NCBI RefSeq assembly: GCF_012843315.1
Contig: NZ_JABAEX010000001.1
Location: 372,001 to 436,000 of the forward strand
DNA: 64,000 nt
Origin: Streptococcus sp. WB01_FAA12
GTDB taxonomy: Bacteria > Bacillota > Bacilli > Lactobacillales > Streptococcaceae
Reading direction: 5' to 3'
The notes beneath the pieces are model-generated. The model worked only from the letters and a program-made list of their open reading frames with translations, was not told the DNA's origin and did no database searches. A program made the translations under genes and the position numbers. Each line of letters begins with the position of its first letter. The stretch's first letter is position 1. Below, piece after piece: positions 1 through 10,043 of this stretch.

Positions 1-607
1 CAGCAATATCTACACCGTGAGAGAAGACGTTAATCAAATACGGTGTGGCAAAAGTATTGTCCGAAACGAGAGGAATCTGGTGTTTATGCGCAATCTCAGC
101 CAATTTTTCCAAGTCAGGAATGTTAATCAAGGGATTCCCCAAGGTTTCAATCAAGACAAGCTTGGTATTGTCACTGATAGCTGCTTCTACTTCCTCCAAA
201 TTATCCACATCCACAAAGGTTGTTGTGATTCCATAACGAGGAAGGGTTTCTTTCAAGAGATTGAAGGTTCCACCGTAAATGGTTGACGCAGCCACCACAT
301 GGTCGCCTGCGTGAGCAAGCGCCAAAATAGTGTAGGTTACAGCGGCCATACCTGATGCTGTTGCTAGTGCTCCAACACCACCTTCAAGAGCAGCGATTCT
401 TTCCTCAAAGGCTGCTGTTGTAGGATTTGTGATACGAGTATAGATATTGCCTGGTTTTCTCAAGGCAAACAAATCAGCACCTTCCTGCGTGTCATCAAAA
501 ACGAAGGATGTTGTTTGATAAATCGGTACTGCACGAGATTTGGTCGCTGGATCAACTACTTGCCCAGCATGTAATTGTAGAGTTTCAAATTTAAAATCAC
601 GAGTCAT
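1..607 (-). CDS. O-acetylhomoserine sulfhydrylase / cysteine synthase family, 5' part only
   Basis: Only the N-terminal 202 codons lie in the window; the gene runs off the left edge. The product starts MTRDFKFETLQLHAGQ and carries hallmarks of fold-type I PLP enzymes of Cys/Met metabolism: the YQTTSFVF segment, NPT after the tyrosine-arginine pair, the YGGTFNLL loop and the SDNTFATPYLI stretch that holds PLP-contacting residues. The catalytic lysine lies beyond the window. Family role: PLP-dependent formation of homocysteine (or cysteine) from O-acetylhomoserine and sulfide, in the cytoplasm. The ATG at 607 is preceded by GGAGG, and an extended -10 (TGATACAAT) sits about 30 bp upstream. A related cystathionine-type enzyme cannot be excluded without the C-terminus. 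Confidence 0.85.
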   Translation of the reverse strand, partial: MTRDFKFETLQLHAGQVVDPATKSRAVPIYQTTSFVFDDTQEGADLFALRKPGNIYTRITNPTTAAFEERIAALEGGVGALATASGMAAVTYTILALAHAGDHVVAASTIYGGTFNLLKETLPRYGITTTFVDVDNLEEVEAAISDNTKLVLIETLGNPLINIPDLEKLAEIAHKHQIPLVSDNTFATPYLINVFSHGVDIA

Positions 608-638
608 AAGACGACCTCCAAATAGCTTCATTAAGGAT

Positions 639-647
639 ATTGTATCA
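639..647 (-). promoter_or_regulatory. Extended -10 of the sulfhydrylase gene
   Basis: On the minus strand the sequence reads TG-A-TACAAT, an extended -10 element common in streptococci. It lies about 30 bp before the ATG at 607. No good -35 is visible, as is usual for extended -10 promoters. Confidence 0.55.
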
Positions 648-725
648 TCTTAGGTTAGCCTTTTCCAATACCGTTCTTCTATATTTTGATATAAGGAACA
701 ACTATGACTAGTCTTACACCTCAAA

Positions 726-755
726 CAAAAAAGCACGATTGACTCGCGCTCTTTT
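726..755 (-). terminator. Terminator after the FNT transporter gene
   Basis: An imperfect GC-containing stem (AAAGAGCGCG pairing with CGTGCTTTTT on the minus strand) is followed by a T run just beyond the transporter stop codon. Confidence 0.65.
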
Positions 756-757
756 CT

Positions 758-1555
758 TTAATCGACATAAGCATCTTCGTTTTTATTGAGGAAGGCGTAT
801 GGTAATCCCATCAAGAGGCCTCCTCCAATGAAGTTCCCAATAAAGGTCACACCCCAGTGACGAAGGATATTAGGAATGTCAAAGTTTGCGATGGAATCAG
901 CTGCAACACTGAACTTAACAATCGCAAAAGAAGCAAAGTTCGCAGCAATGTGTTCGTTTGTTAAGAATACAAACATGTAAATAGCTGACAAAACAAGCCA
1001 AAGTTTGGCCCCACCGTCTTTCACCAAAACAAAGGAGAGAATGGCAATGTTTACAAAGATATTGGCTAAAATACCTTCAAGCAAGACTAGCTCATTGGAA
1101 CGGCCTAACTTCATCTCTACAACCCCTGAGATGAAACTATCATGAGTCAGATTTGCATAGGCTGCTGAGTGGGCAAAGCCCCAACCTGCTATCAAAGCCC
1201 CGATAAGGTTGAACAAGGTACAGTAAAGTAAAATCTCAGCTGTTTTTCTCCAAGAGATTTTTTTCAAGAAACTACCAGCAGTCAAAAACATCATGTTTGA
1301 AGTTACCAACTCAGCATTCAAGAAAACAATGTAGGCCAATCCCCAAGCAAAAATAAATGGGAAAAGGAAACGTCCGCTACCTGGCGCTATTTTATTAATC
1401 AAGTCAGCTCCAACTGCACCCGCAGCCGTACTAAATGTTAGAAAGGCACCTGCAAACATAGAACGAATCGCATACTTAAATTTGCTTTGACTATAAAGAC
1501 TTTCTTTCTTCTTGCAAGCAAATTCAATCTTTGAGATAAATTCTGAAGAGACCAT
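758..1555 (-). CDS. Formate/nitrite transporter (FNT) family protein
   Basis: 265 aa integral membrane protein with about six hydrophobic helices. It has the family look of FocA/NirC: a short cytoplasmic N-terminus, a glycine-rich first helix (FAGAFLTFSTAAGAVGAD), the N-A-E-L-V-T-S-N segment and the conserved TNEHIAANF and FIGNFIGGGLLMG loops. FNT proteins are pentameric channels for formate, nitrite or hydrosulfide. In a fermentative Streptococcus, formate export from pyruvate formate-lyase is the likeliest role; substrate is inferred from family only. The ATG is preceded by AGGAG. It is transcribed alone, with a terminator downstream. Confidence 0.85.
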   Translation of the reverse strand: MVSSEFISKIEFACKKKESLYSQSKFKYAIRSMFAGAFLTFSTAAGAVGADLINKIAPGSGRFLFPFIFAWGLAYIVFLNAELVTSNMMFLTAGSFLKKISWRKTAEILLYCTLFNLIGALIAGWGFAHSAAYANLTHDSFISGVVEMKLGRSNELVLLEGILANIFVNIAILSFVLVKDGGAKLWLVLSAIYMFVFLTNEHIAANFASFAIVKFSVAADSIANFDIPNILRHWGVTFIGNFIGGGLLMGLPYAFLNKNEDAYVD

Positions 1556-1679
1556 AAAAAACTCCTAAAACTTTTATTTGTGAATATTATAACATAAAGA
1601 ACGCATTTTGAAAAGCCTTTCTTGTATACGTTTTCTACAAAGAAAATCAATGCATTGGGGAATTCCATAAATCTCTCCT

Positions 1680-2027
1680 TTACCCATTAACAGAAAAACA
1701 TTCCAATGTTTCAAATTGATCATCCAAAAATTCAAACTCAAATAGGTGCCAGTCATCGAAGGTTTGCTCACAATAACTAACTGTTCCTTGATTGTAGTCA
1801 ATGATAGGTTTCCCCAGCTTGTTCTTCACATCTTCCTCGCTGACTTCTCCATACATTTCCTTAAGATCAGCTAGCATGAAGTTGATAATTCTATTGAGAT
1901 TTTTCTGATAATTTTTTGATAACAGTTCAACTTTATCTATAAAGTCACAATCAGGCTCTTCGTCCCAAACAAAGGTCACTCCCTCATGCTCATAAGTGTA
2001 TTGCTGTAAACTCTCATCAAAATTCAT
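1680..2027 (-). CDS. Hypothetical acidic protein, possibly immunity-related
   Basis: 115 aa soluble, strongly acidic protein. It has no signal peptide or membrane segment. The C-terminal FEFEFLDDQFETLECFSVNG region and the overall size resemble small proteins found in contact-toxin immunity gene arrays (DUF2004-like), but I do not recognise the family with certainty. The ATG has a good GGAGAG ribosome-binding site. Its downstream neighbour is the FNT gene; upstream lies a SUKH remnant, which is the main reason to suspect an immunity role. No toxin gene is nearby. Confidence 0.6.
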   Translation of the reverse strand: MNFDESLQQYTYEHEGVTFVWDEEPDCDFIDKVELLSKNYQKNLNRIINFMLADLKEMYGEVSEEDVKNKLGKPIIDYNQGTVSYCEQTFDDWHLFEFEFLDDQFETLECFSVNG

Positions 2028-2149
2028 TGTTCACTCTCCAAATCATTATCATTTACTAAAAATTTATTAACATTAATCAAAATGTTCAAATGATTTCATA
2101 AAAATGTCTTCCACACACGCGTACGATAAAATAACAACACTTGCAATGA

Positions 2150-2422
2150 TTAGAAGATATCATCATAATGTTCACTCGCTTGTTTCACAAACTCGAAAAT
2201 ATTCAAAGATATGGGTTTCATTTCCAGTGAACCTAATGCCCCCAAATCATTCATATAAATAGTGTCGTCAGAATCTTTCTTTATAAAAAAAGCAACATCC
2301 CCATCTTGCCCAATCAGGAAAAAATCAGGTTCCCACTCTTCTATTTGGTAGGTGGAGTTTCTCTCTAGCAAATCTAGCCTCGAGTATAAGGTGATACCTG
2401 TATTCTCTATTACGAAGCCTCC
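2150..2422 (-). pseudogene. SMI1/KNR4 (SUKH) family remnant, N-terminally truncated
   Basis: The minus-strand frame is open from a TAA at 2423-2425 to the stop at 2150. It encodes about 90 residues beginning GGFVIENTGITLYSRLDLLERN and ending EHYDDIF. The pattern NGG-x-LYS-x-LLERN-x-EWEPDFFLIGQDGD-x-FF is that of the middle and C-terminal part of SUKH (SMI1/KNR4) proteins, which often act as immunity proteins against contact toxins. There is no ATG and no ribosome-binding site; a TTG at 2371 is the only start-like codon. The N-terminal third is missing, so this is probably decayed. Confidence 0.65.
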
Positions 2423-2789
2423 TTACTTTTCAACTTTGGACAAAAATACTTTGTATAAGTTGGGAAATACTAAATCAATCTGATGATGCATTGACAGCTC
2501 CTATTCTATTTTTCCGGCTGTAAAAGTCCTATACCTCATCTTCACCTAGTTCTCTAAAATGTGAAATATGATATCCAAAATAACACTTCCCCCGATTTTC
2601 CTATGAAGATTCAGTGTCCAGCCATATTGGCAATTCCTCCCAAGAATATCATAGGAAGATCCTTGTCAAATGGAAAACTACTTGTTATGTCTTCTTTGAG
2701 CCTAACTAAATACTTTTCTCTTAACTGACTCATTATCTATCCTCTCTTATACTAGGCATCCTTCGGTTTCTTACTATAAATCTTTCAAC
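2423..2789. other. Degenerate stretch upstream of the SUKH remnant
   Basis: No intact gene is visible. On the minus strand an ATG at 2733 opens a 40-codon frame (MSQLREKYLVRLKEDITSSF...) that stops at a TGA. Coding-like pieces continue in other frames (a RELGEDEV segment and others) with several stops. The stretch looks like debris of one or more small genes, possibly including the N-terminus of the SUKH gene. Confidence 0.45.
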
Positions 2790-3206
2790 TTATCCATCAC
2801 TTACAATTCCAATATGGTAGTTTTTAGTTTCATTCTTTAGATTCTTGACAAGCATATCATTCTGTTTTGATTTGCCAAAGAAAAATGATAGAGTCTTTCT
2901 GTCTTTCTGTTCAATATACAAAAGATATCTTCCCCCATTCAATTTGACACTTCGAATATATTTGACTTCAATCCTTTTGATGTTATTCAGCGGAATGATT
3001 CGCTTCACAAATACGAAAGCATTGTGAATATAAAGTCTCCCATTGGCAATGTGAAACGGGGCAAAAAAATTACCACCACTACGACGGACAATTATAAAAC
3101 GTCGCCAAAAGATTAGTAAAAGAATAGAGGTTAATAAGTAAAAGGCAAAACTAAAGACAGAACCTTCCCACATCGTTTTCATTCCAATCCAAAAATATTC
3201 AAACAT
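2790..3206 (-). CDS. Small membrane protein with a PH-like cytoplasmic domain, unknown function
   Basis: 138 aa. An N-terminal hydrophobic helix (SVFSFAFYLLTSILLLIFW) is followed by a basic patch and a beta-rich domain (RLYIHNAFVFVKRIIPLNNIKRIEV...) like the PH-type domains of several small Gram-positive membrane proteins. I do not recognise a named family. The ATG at 3206 is chosen over a start twelve codons upstream because AAAGGAG precedes it at good spacing. It lies between the decayed SUKH patch and srtA, is transcribed the same way as both, and could belong to the same immunity-type locus. Confidence 0.55.
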   Translation of the reverse strand: MFEYFWIGMKTMWEGSVFSFAFYLLTSILLLIFWRRFIIVRRSGGNFFAPFHIANGRLYIHNAFVFVKRIIPLNNIKRIEVKYIRSVKLNGGRYLLYIEQKDRKTLSFFFGKSKQNDMLVKNLKNETKNYHIGIVSDG

Positions 3207-3240
3207 GATTATTCTCCTTTGACCGACGATTCTATTTGAC

Positions 3241-3275
3241 AAAAAACCAGCGAAAAATACAATTCACTGGTTTTT
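3241..3275 (-). terminator. Terminator after srtA
   Basis: Inverted repeat AAAAACCAG / CTGGTTTTT with a T run on the minus strand, four bases beyond the srtA stop codon. Confidence 0.75.
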
Positions 3276-3279
3276 GAGG

Positions 3280-4026
3280 TTAATAACGTTGTTTATATGG
3301 CTGATTAAAGGCGTTTAGGATATCATCAGATGTTTCAGAATATGCTTTAACTTCTTTAAAATCACCTTTAACAATAATCCGCTCTGTCGCATTATAGTCG
3401 ACACAGGTTACCAATGTGATTTCTTTGATACCATCACGGTCTTCAATTTCGTCTACGCGATCAGGCGTCACGTGCTTCACCTCACGAATCTCATAGGTGT
3501 ATACTTTATCTTTATCAGTCAGATAAATCTTCATCCCCGCTTTGGCATTGACCAAAGGTGAAAAGAGCATCTGACTTGCATTTTCAGCAGTAAAGATATG
3601 GTGACTAGCTAGAGAATAGTTACCCTCTCCCATTTTCTGATTTGCTTTCATGGTTCCTGCTCCGTAGAACAAGTTTACATTATCCAAACCTTTAAAAATA
3701 GGCAGGTTGATCTCTACTTCAGGAATGGCAATCCCTCCTATGACTGGAAGTTGTTGAGCATCCCACTGGGCAGCTAACACCGCTTCTGATGAGATGGATT
3801 TGACAGATTCAAAATCAAAATTTCCCTCTGTCTCTTTATTCTCTTCAATCTTTTCCTTAGTCACCTGACTGACTTGGTATTTATTGGTATTCCAAACCAT
3901 AAAGATGTCACGAATTTGAGCATTAAAAATCAAGACCAAGGACAAGAGGATGAGAAAGACTGCTAGGATATTGGTCAGCAGATTCCTGCGTTTCTTTTTT
4001 TTCTTTTTACTATCTTTTTCAGACAT
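3280..4026 (-). CDS. srtA: Class A sortase SrtA
   Basis: 248 aa membrane-anchored cysteine transpeptidase that cleaves LPXTG surface proteins and links them to peptidoglycan. A lysine-rich N-terminus is followed by one transmembrane helix (about residues 17-37) and the sortase barrel. Catalytic residues are visible: His142 in LASHHIF, Cys208 in TLVTC and Arg216 in ATERIIV. Its ATG overlaps the gyrA stop by one base (TAATG), which suggests translational coupling. The gyrA-srtA pairing is normal for the mitis group. Confidence 0.96.
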   Translation of the reverse strand: MSEKDSKKKKKKRRNLLTNILAVFLILLSLVLIFNAQIRDIFMVWNTNKYQVSQVTKEKIEENKETEGNFDFESVKSISSEAVLAAQWDAQQLPVIGGIAIPEVEINLPIFKGLDNVNLFYGAGTMKANQKMGEGNYSLASHHIFTAENASQMLFSPLVNAKAGMKIYLTDKDKVYTYEIREVKHVTPDRVDEIEDRDGIKEITLVTCVDYNATERIIVKGDFKEVKAYSETSDDILNAFNQPYKQRY

Positions 4027-6494
4027 TATACTTCACTCTCTGTTTCAATTTCAGTCCTAACTTCTTCTTTTTCTGCTGCGGCAACCGTTGTGAAGGTCAC
4101 AATCTTAGCATCCTGGTCTAGACGCATCACCTTCACTCCCATAGTTGAGCGTCCTGTTTGTGAAATATTGGTAACGTTTGTTCGGATCATGACACCTGTA
4201 TCTGTGATAATCATCAGGTCTTCATCCCCCTTAACAGTGAGGAGACCTGCCAGAGGACCATTCTTCTCAGCAACATTGGCTGTCTTCATCCCTTTACCAC
4301 CACGGCCTTTAGTTGGATACTCAGTTGCAACTGTGCGTTTCCCATATCCTTTTTCAGTGATGATAAGGACCTCATCCTGGTCAGTGATGACACTAGCACC
4401 AACTACAGTATCTCCTTCACGAAGGCTAACTCCTCGAACACCTGTCGCGATACGGCTCATGCCACGAACAGCTGACTGATTAAAGCGAACAGCATAACCA
4501 AACTTGGTACCAATGATGATATCGGTATCTTCTTCTGTCAGTAAGACATTGATCAACTCATCCTCATCCTTGAGATTCAAGGCCTTAAGTCCATTTTGAC
4601 GAATATTAGCGAACTCTTTGACACTGGTTCTCTTCACGATTCCGTGACGAGTTGTAAAGAAGAGATAGGCGTCATCACTACGTTCAGACTCAACGTTGAT
4701 GATGGTCTGAATACTCTCACCTTCGTCCAACTTCAATAGATTGACAACTGGCAATCCCTTAGCTGTACGCCCGTATTCTGGGATTTCATAACCTTTTAGT
4801 CGGTATACTCGTCCTTTATTGGTAAAGAAGAGCAAATGATCATGGGTGCTGGTTGAAACCAACTCACGCACAAAGTCATCATCCTTAACTCCAGTACCTT
4901 GAACGCCACGTCCACCTCGTTTTTGAGCTGTGAACTCACCTTGGTCCAGACGTTTGATGTAGCCTTTGTTCGAAAGGGTAATCAAAACATCTGTCTCCTC
5001 AATCAAGTCTTCGTCCTCAAGTGTCAAGACTTCTCCGACCATCAATTCTGTACGACGTTTGTCACCAAACTTGCGTTTGACTTCGTCTAGCTCCTCTTTG
5101 ATGATTTGCGCCACACGCTCTGGTTTGGCAAGAATATCTGCCAAATCTGCAATCAAGGCAATCAATTCATCATACTCTGACTGAATCTTATCTCGTTCCA
5201 ATCCTGTCAAACGACGGAGACGCATATCAAGGATAGCCTGACTTTGACGTTCAGAAAGCTTGAACTTGCTCATCAACTCAGCTTGCGCTTCCGCATCCGT
5301 TTCACTAGCACGGATAATACGAATCACTTCATCAATATGGTCAAGTGCGATTAAAAGACCTTCTAAGATGTGCGCACGCGCTTCTGCTTTTTCCTTGTCA
5401 AAACGAGTACGACGAACAACCACTTCTTTTTGGTGCTCGATATAAGCATCCAAAATTTGACGAAGGGATAAGATCTTCGGTACACCATTTTGAATCGCCA
5501 GCATATTGAAACCAAAGTTGGTTTGCATCTGGGTCATCTTGAAGAGGTTGTTAAGGATAACATTCGCAGACGCATCGCGTTTGACCTCTATCACAAAGCG
5601 AACCCCTTCACGGTTGGACTCATCACGTACAGCTGTAATGCCCTCAAGGCGTTTTTCCTGAACCAAGCGAACAATATGCTCATGGACCTTGGTTTTATTG
5701 ACCATGTAAGGGAATTCTGTTACAACGATGCGCTCACGACCCGTCTTAGTGGTTTCAATCTCTGTGCGAGAACGAAGTACAATCGATCCTTTACCAGTCT
5801 CATAGGCCTTATGAATCCCTGATTTCCCCATAACAAGGGCACCAGTTGGAAAATCGGGACCAGGTAAAACTTCCATCAAGTCCTTAGTTGTCACATTCGG
5901 ATTGTCCATGACGAGCTTTACAGCATCAATGGTTTCACCCAGGTTGTGAGGTGGAATATTGGTTGCCATCCCAACAGCAATCCCAGTTGCCCCATTTACC
6001 AAAAGGTTTGGAAAACGGGCTGGCAAGACCAAGGGTTCACGTTCATTAGCATCGTAGTTATCTACGAAATCAACTGTGTTTTTATTGATATCACGAAGCA
6101 TTTCAAGAGCAATCTTGCTCATACGTGCCTCAGTATACCGCTGCGCGGCAGCACCGTCTCCATCCATGGAACCAAAGTTCCCATGCCCATCGACAAGCAT
6201 GTAACGGTAGCTCCACCACTGGGCCATACGGACCATGGCTTCGTAAATAGAGGAATCCCCGTGTGGGTGGTATTTACCCATAACATCCCCTGTGATACGG
6301 GCTGATTTTTTATGAGGTTTGTCTGGAGTAACACCTAGTTCATTCATTCCGTAAAGAATACGGCGGTGGACAGGCTTCAAGCCATCTCGAACATCAGGAA
6401 GAGCACGCGCTACGATAACACTCATGGCGTAATCGATAAAGCTGGTCTTCATCTCCTTTGTCAGATTGACATTCACTAAATTTTTATCCTGCAT
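4026..6494 (-). CDS. gyrA: DNA gyrase subunit A
   Basis: 822 aa. This is the breakage-reunion subunit of the type II topoisomerase that introduces negative supercoils. The active-site tyrosine is Tyr120 in [10 protein letters not shown]. The quinolone-determining region reads [13 protein letters not shown] with Ser81 and Glu85, the fluoroquinolone-sensitive residues in pneumococcal numbering. The C-terminal beta-pinwheel repeats are present, including the GyrA box QKRGGRG. The start at 6494 (MQDKNLV) matches the usual family length; a start five codons upstream has no support. The gene is divergent from ldh, with an extended -10 promoter between them. Confidence 0.97.
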   Translation of the reverse strand: MQDKNLVNVNLTKEMKTSFIDYAMSVIVARALPDVRDGLKPVHRRILYGMNELGVTPDKPHKKSARITGDVMGKYHPHGDSSIYEAMVRMAQWWSYRYMLVDGHGNFGSMDGDGAAAQRYTEARMSKIALEMLRDINKNTVDFVDNYDANEREPLVLPARFPNLLVNGATGIAVGMATNIPPHNLGETIDAVKLVMDNPNVTTKDLMEVLPGPDFPTGALVMGKSGIHKAYETGKGSIVLRSRTEIETTKTGRERIVVTEFPYMVNKTKVHEHIVRLVQEKRLEGITAVRDESNREGVRFVIEVKRDASANVILNNLFKMTQMQTNFGFNMLAIQNGVPKILSLRQILDAYIEHQKEVVVRRTRFDKEKAEARAHILEGLLIALDHIDEVIRIIRASETDAEAQAELMSKFKLSERQSQAILDMRLRRLTGLERDKIQSEYDELIALIADLADILAKPERVAQIIKEELDEVKRKFGDKRRTELMVGEVLTLEDEDLIEETDVLITLSNKGYIKRLDQGEFTAQKRGGRGVQGTGVKDDDFVRELVSTSTHDHLLFFTNKGRVYRLKGYEIPEYGRTAKGLPVVNLLKLDEGESIQTIINVESERSDDAYLFFTTRHGIVKRTSVKEFANIRQNGLKALNLKDEDELINVLLTEEDTDIIIGTKFGYAVRFNQSAVRGMSRIATGVRGVSLREGDTVVGASVITDQDEVLIITEKGYGKRTVATEYPTKGRGGKGMKTANVAEKNGPLAGLLTVKGDEDLMIITDTGVMIRTNVTNISQTGRSTMGVKVMRLDQDAKIVTFTTVAAAEKEEVRTEIETESEV

Positions 6495-6531
6495 TAATAA
6501 ATGCCTCATTTCACTATTAGTAATTAGATAT

Positions 6532-6540
6532 ATTATACCA
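6532..6540 (-). promoter_or_regulatory. gyrA promoter, extended -10
   Basis: Minus strand TG-G-TATAAT, with a weak -35 candidate (TGAAAT) 16 bp upstream. It lies about 40 bp before the gyrA ATG. Confidence 0.65.
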
Positions 6541-6573
6541 TAAAATGTCCTTTATTTCAGGCTTCTGAAACTA

Positions 6574-6587
6574 CTAAAACGTTTACA
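6574..6587 (+). promoter_or_regulatory. cre-like CcpA site upstream of ldh
   Basis: CTAAAACGTTTACA matches 12 of 14 positions of the cre consensus TGWAANCGNTNWCA, with a perfect 3' half. It is centred about 65 bp before the predicted ldh transcription start, the position expected for activation. CcpA activation of ldh is known in lactic acid bacteria; the site here is inferred. Confidence 0.45.
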
Positions 6588-6609
6588 TCTATAACCGAAT
6601 AGAATATTC

Positions 6610-6638
6610 GTGACAAAGCTTTTTAAAAGTGATAGAAT
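6610..6638 (+). promoter_or_regulatory. ldh promoter
   Basis: -35 GTGACA (6610-6615), a 17 bp spacer and -10 TAGAAT (6633-6638). The ldh ATG is 50 bp downstream, behind a GGAG site. Confidence 0.65.
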
Positions 6639-6684
6639 GAAAGTGTCTGGGGATTCCCCTAAAAAAAATGAAGGAGATGTTTAG

Positions 6685-7674
<990 letters not shown>

Positions 7675-7681
7675 TTAAAAG

Positions 7682-7715
7682 AAGGTTCTCATTTCATGGG
7701 AGCCTTTTTCTTTTT
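7682..7715 (+). terminator. ldh terminator
   Basis: Stem AAGGTTCTC / GGGAGCCTT with an ATTTCAT loop, followed by TTTTTCTTTTT. Confidence 0.8.
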
Positions 7716-7746
7716 GCACAGAACGATAAAATCATATTTCCCAAAA

Positions 7747-7796
7747 CAAAAAAGCCTGTCTCACAAGCTCAAATGCTTGATATGACAGGCTTTTTG
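7747..7796 (-). terminator. hup terminator, convergent with ldh
   Basis: AAAAAGCCTGTC / GACAGGCTTTTT perfect inverted repeat, with a second small hairpin in the loop. T runs on both strands would let it serve both directions. Confidence 0.8.
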
Positions 7797-7804
7797 AAAA
7801 TTCA

Positions 7805-8080
7805 TTATTTAACAGCGTCTTTAAGAGCTTTACCAGCTTTGAATGCTGGAACTTTAGAAGCTGCGATTTTGATTTCTTTACCAGTTTGTGGGTTGCGACC
7901 TTTACGTGCAGCACGCTCACGAACTTCAAAGTTACCAAAACCGATCAATTGAACTTTTTCACCAGCTGCAAGGTATTCAGTTACTGCTGCGAATACAGCG
8001 TCAACTGCTGCTGCTGAATCTTTCTTAGTCAATTCTGTAGCTTCTGCTACTTTAGCGATCAAATCTTGTTTGTTTGCCAT
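7805..8080 (-). CDS. hup: DNA-binding protein HU
   Basis: 91 aa histone-like protein (HlpA in streptococci) that bends and compacts DNA as a dimer. It starts [21 protein letters not shown] and carries the flexible arm motif [10 protein letters not shown] and the C-terminal [16 protein letters not shown], all family hallmarks. A strong promoter (TTGACC, 17 bp, TATGAT) and GGAGG lie upstream. It is the only HU gene seen in this window. Confidence 0.97.
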   Translation of the reverse strand: MANKQDLIAKVAEATELTKKDSAAAVDAVFAAVTEYLAAGEKVQLIGFGNFEVRERAARKGRNPQTGKEIKIAASKVPAFKAGKALKDAVK

Positions 8081-8120
8081 GTTAATAATTCCTCCAAATA
8101 ATTTCTAATTAACAAATATA

Positions 8121-8149
8121 ATCATATCCTAAAATTGCCCACAGGTCAA
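8121..8149 (-). promoter_or_regulatory. hup promoter
   Basis: Minus strand -35 TTGACC, a 17 bp spacer and -10 TATGAT, about 40 bp before the hup ATG. Confidence 0.7.
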
Positions 8150-8187
8150 GTCAAAAACGCTATTTCTAACGATTTTTCTCTATTTTT

Positions 8188-9024
8188 TTAGGAATGATAT
8201 CGAACCAAGACAGCCCACGCATTTTCACCTGTATGGGTTTGAATGATGGAGCCTGTTTCCAGTACTGAGATTGGTTTTTCGACATAAGTTTGTAAAACAC
8301 TTTTCATCTCATGGGCCCATTCATTGGTACCAGCGTAGGAAATTCCAATTTCCGCAACGGATTTATGAGAAAGGGTCTCGGCCAACTCGTCAAGCCATTT
8401 TTTAAATGTCTTAGCACCGCGCCCCTTTACAATAGGTTGGAGTTCATGGTTCTTCATTTGCATGACGACACGAATATTTAACAGAGAACTGATCAAGCCT
8501 GTCACACGCCCAATACGACCACCCTTGACTAGGTTTTCTAATGTTGAAACACCGATATAGAGTTCAGTATGATTTTTCACATCTTCCACACGTGCTAAGA
8601 TAGTTTCTAAATCTTTTCCTTCTTGAGCAAGTTTAGCCGCTTCAACAACTTGAAACTTCATCGCCTGGTCTGTAAAAGAACTATCAATAACGGTCACATC
8701 AGCGCTAGAGAGGCTTGCTCCTTGGCGAGCAGCTTCAACAGTACCAGATAGTGCATGGGACATGTGAATAGCGAGAATCTGGCTACCATCTTTACCTAGC
8801 TCTTCAAAAACTTCAGCAAATACTCCCACTGGAGGCTGACTGGTTTTGGGTAGGTTTTTACTTTGTTGCATGAGATGAAGGAATTCCCCCTCTTTCAAAT
8901 CTGCATCAGAATAAAGGATACCATCAATCATCACAGATAAAGGAACAACGGTGATATTTAATTCTTTAACCACTTCTGGTTCAATAGTAACAGAGGAATC
9001 CGTTACAATTTTTACTTGTGTCAT
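8188..9024 (-). CDS. DegV family fatty-acid binding protein
   Basis: 278 aa. It begins [16 protein letters not shown], the DegV N-terminal signature. The family binds fatty acids and, as FakB, presents them to FakA for phosphorylation. Other family features are the [10 protein letters not shown] segment, the SHALSGT loop and [17 protein letters not shown]. The ATG at 9024 gives the family length; a GTG frame 15 codons upstream lies almost on the promoter. Divergent from yitT. Which fatty acid it binds cannot be told. Confidence 0.85.
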   Translation of the reverse strand: MTQVKIVTDSSVTIEPEVVKELNITVVPLSVMIDGILYSDADLKEGEFLHLMQQSKNLPKTSQPPVGVFAEVFEELGKDGSQILAIHMSHALSGTVEAARQGASLSSADVTVIDSSFTDQAMKFQVVEAAKLAQEGKDLETILARVEDVKNHTELYIGVSTLENLVKGGRIGRVTGLISSLLNIRVVMQMKNHELQPIVKGRGAKTFKKWLDELAETLSHKSVAEIGISYAGTNEWAHEMKSVLQTYVEKPISVLETGSIIQTHTGENAWAVLVRYHS

Positions 9025-9073
9025 ATCTTCAATCTTTCTATTCTTCTCAATAAGATAGGGATTTATCACTTTT

Positions 9074-9082
9074 ATTATATCA
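9074..9082 (-). promoter_or_regulatory. Extended -10 of degV
   Basis: Minus strand TG-A-TATAAT, about 50 bp before the ATG at 9024. It is divergent from the yitT -10. Confidence 0.55.
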
Positions 9083-9131
9083 AAAAATTGTTAAAAAATC
9101 ATGATGAATCCAATGAAAAAGCTTGGAATTT

Positions 9132-9140
9132 TGGTATAAT
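9132..9140 (+). promoter_or_regulatory. Extended -10 of the YitT gene
   Basis: TG-G-TATAAT, 28 bp before the ATG at 9168. The -35 is weak. Confidence 0.6.
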
Positions 9141-9167
9141 CTATCTATAGAAAAGCGAGGAAGAGTC

Positions 9168-10016
9168 ATGATCCGAAAAGTCCAGCCTATTATCACTATC
9201 ATACTTGGGGCAGCTATTTATGCCTTTGGTCTTACCTACTTTGTAGTTCCTCATCATTTGTTTGAAGGCGGAGCAACTGGTATCACATTGATTACCTTCT
9301 ATCTCTTTAAAATTCCTGTCTCAGTGATGAATCTCTTGATTAACATCCCTCTCTTTATCCTCGCTTGGAAGATATTTGGTCCGAAAACTCTCTACTCCAG
9401 CCTTTTGGGAACCATTTCCCTCTCGATCTGGCTTGCTGTCTTTGAACGAATTCCTTTACAATTTGACTTGCAAGGTGATCTCATTATTGTCTCTTTAGTT
9501 TCTGGTGTTTTACTAGGAGTTGGTTTAGGTATTATCTTTAATGCTGGTGGTACAACAGGTGGATCAGATATTGTTGCTCGCATCCTCAACAAATACACCA
9601 ATATTTCAATTGGAAAATTGCTTTTCTCGCTTGATTTCATTATTCTAATGTTGATTTTGATTATCTTCCAAGATTTGCGCCTAGTGACTTATACCCTCTT
9701 ATTTGACTTTATCATCGCTCGTGTTATTGACCTGATCGGTGAAGGAGGTTATGCTGGTAAAGGATTTATGATTATAACTCAATTTCCAGATCGGTTAGCC
9801 GAAAAAATTAACGATGAACTCGGACGCGGCGTAACCTTTATATCTGGTCAAGGTTACTACAGCAAAAAGGATTTAAAAATTATCTACTGTATCGTCGGTC
9901 GAAATGAAATCGTTAAAATGAAGGATGTGATTCACCAAGTCGATCCTCAAGCCTTTATCACCATCACAGAGGCTCATGAAATTCTGGGGGAAGGATTTAC
10001 TTATGTAAAAGATTAA
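9168..10016 (+). CDS. YitT family membrane protein (DUF2179 C-terminal domain)
   Basis: 282 aa. Five to six transmembrane helices fill the first 180 residues, with the conserved loop FNAGGTTGGSDIVARI. A cytoplasmic DUF2179 domain follows (GRGVTFISGQGYYSKKDLKIIYCIVGR). The biochemical function of the family is unknown. The start at 9168 is chosen because GCGAGGAAG precedes it at good spacing; an upstream in-frame start has no such site. It is single-gene transcribed and ends in a palindromic terminator shared with the permease gene. Confidence 0.85.
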   Translation: MIRKVQPIITIILGAAIYAFGLTYFVVPHHLFEGGATGITLITFYLFKIPVSVMNLLINIPLFILAWKIFGPKTLYSSLLGTISLSIWLAVFERIPLQFDLQGDLIIVSLVSGVLLGVGLGIIFNAGGTTGGSDIVARILNKYTNISIGKLLFSLDFIILMLILIIFQDLRLVTYTLLFDFIIARVIDLIGEGGYAGKGFMIITQFPDRLAEKINDELGRGVTFISGQGYYSKKDLKIIYCIVGRNEIVKMKDVIHQVDPQAFITITEAHEILGEGFTYVKD

Positions 10017-10043
10017 AAAAGCTGGGAATTCCCAGCTTTTATT
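10015..10043. terminator. Bidirectional terminator between YitT and permease genes
   Basis: AAAAGCTGGGAATTCCCAGCTTTT is a perfect palindrome between two convergent genes, with A and T runs on both sides. Confidence 0.85.

Noticed and set aside
4090-4479. Long plus-strand open frames inside gyrA
   Set aside because: Shadows of the gyrA reading frame, with no ribosome-binding site and codon use unlike a gene.
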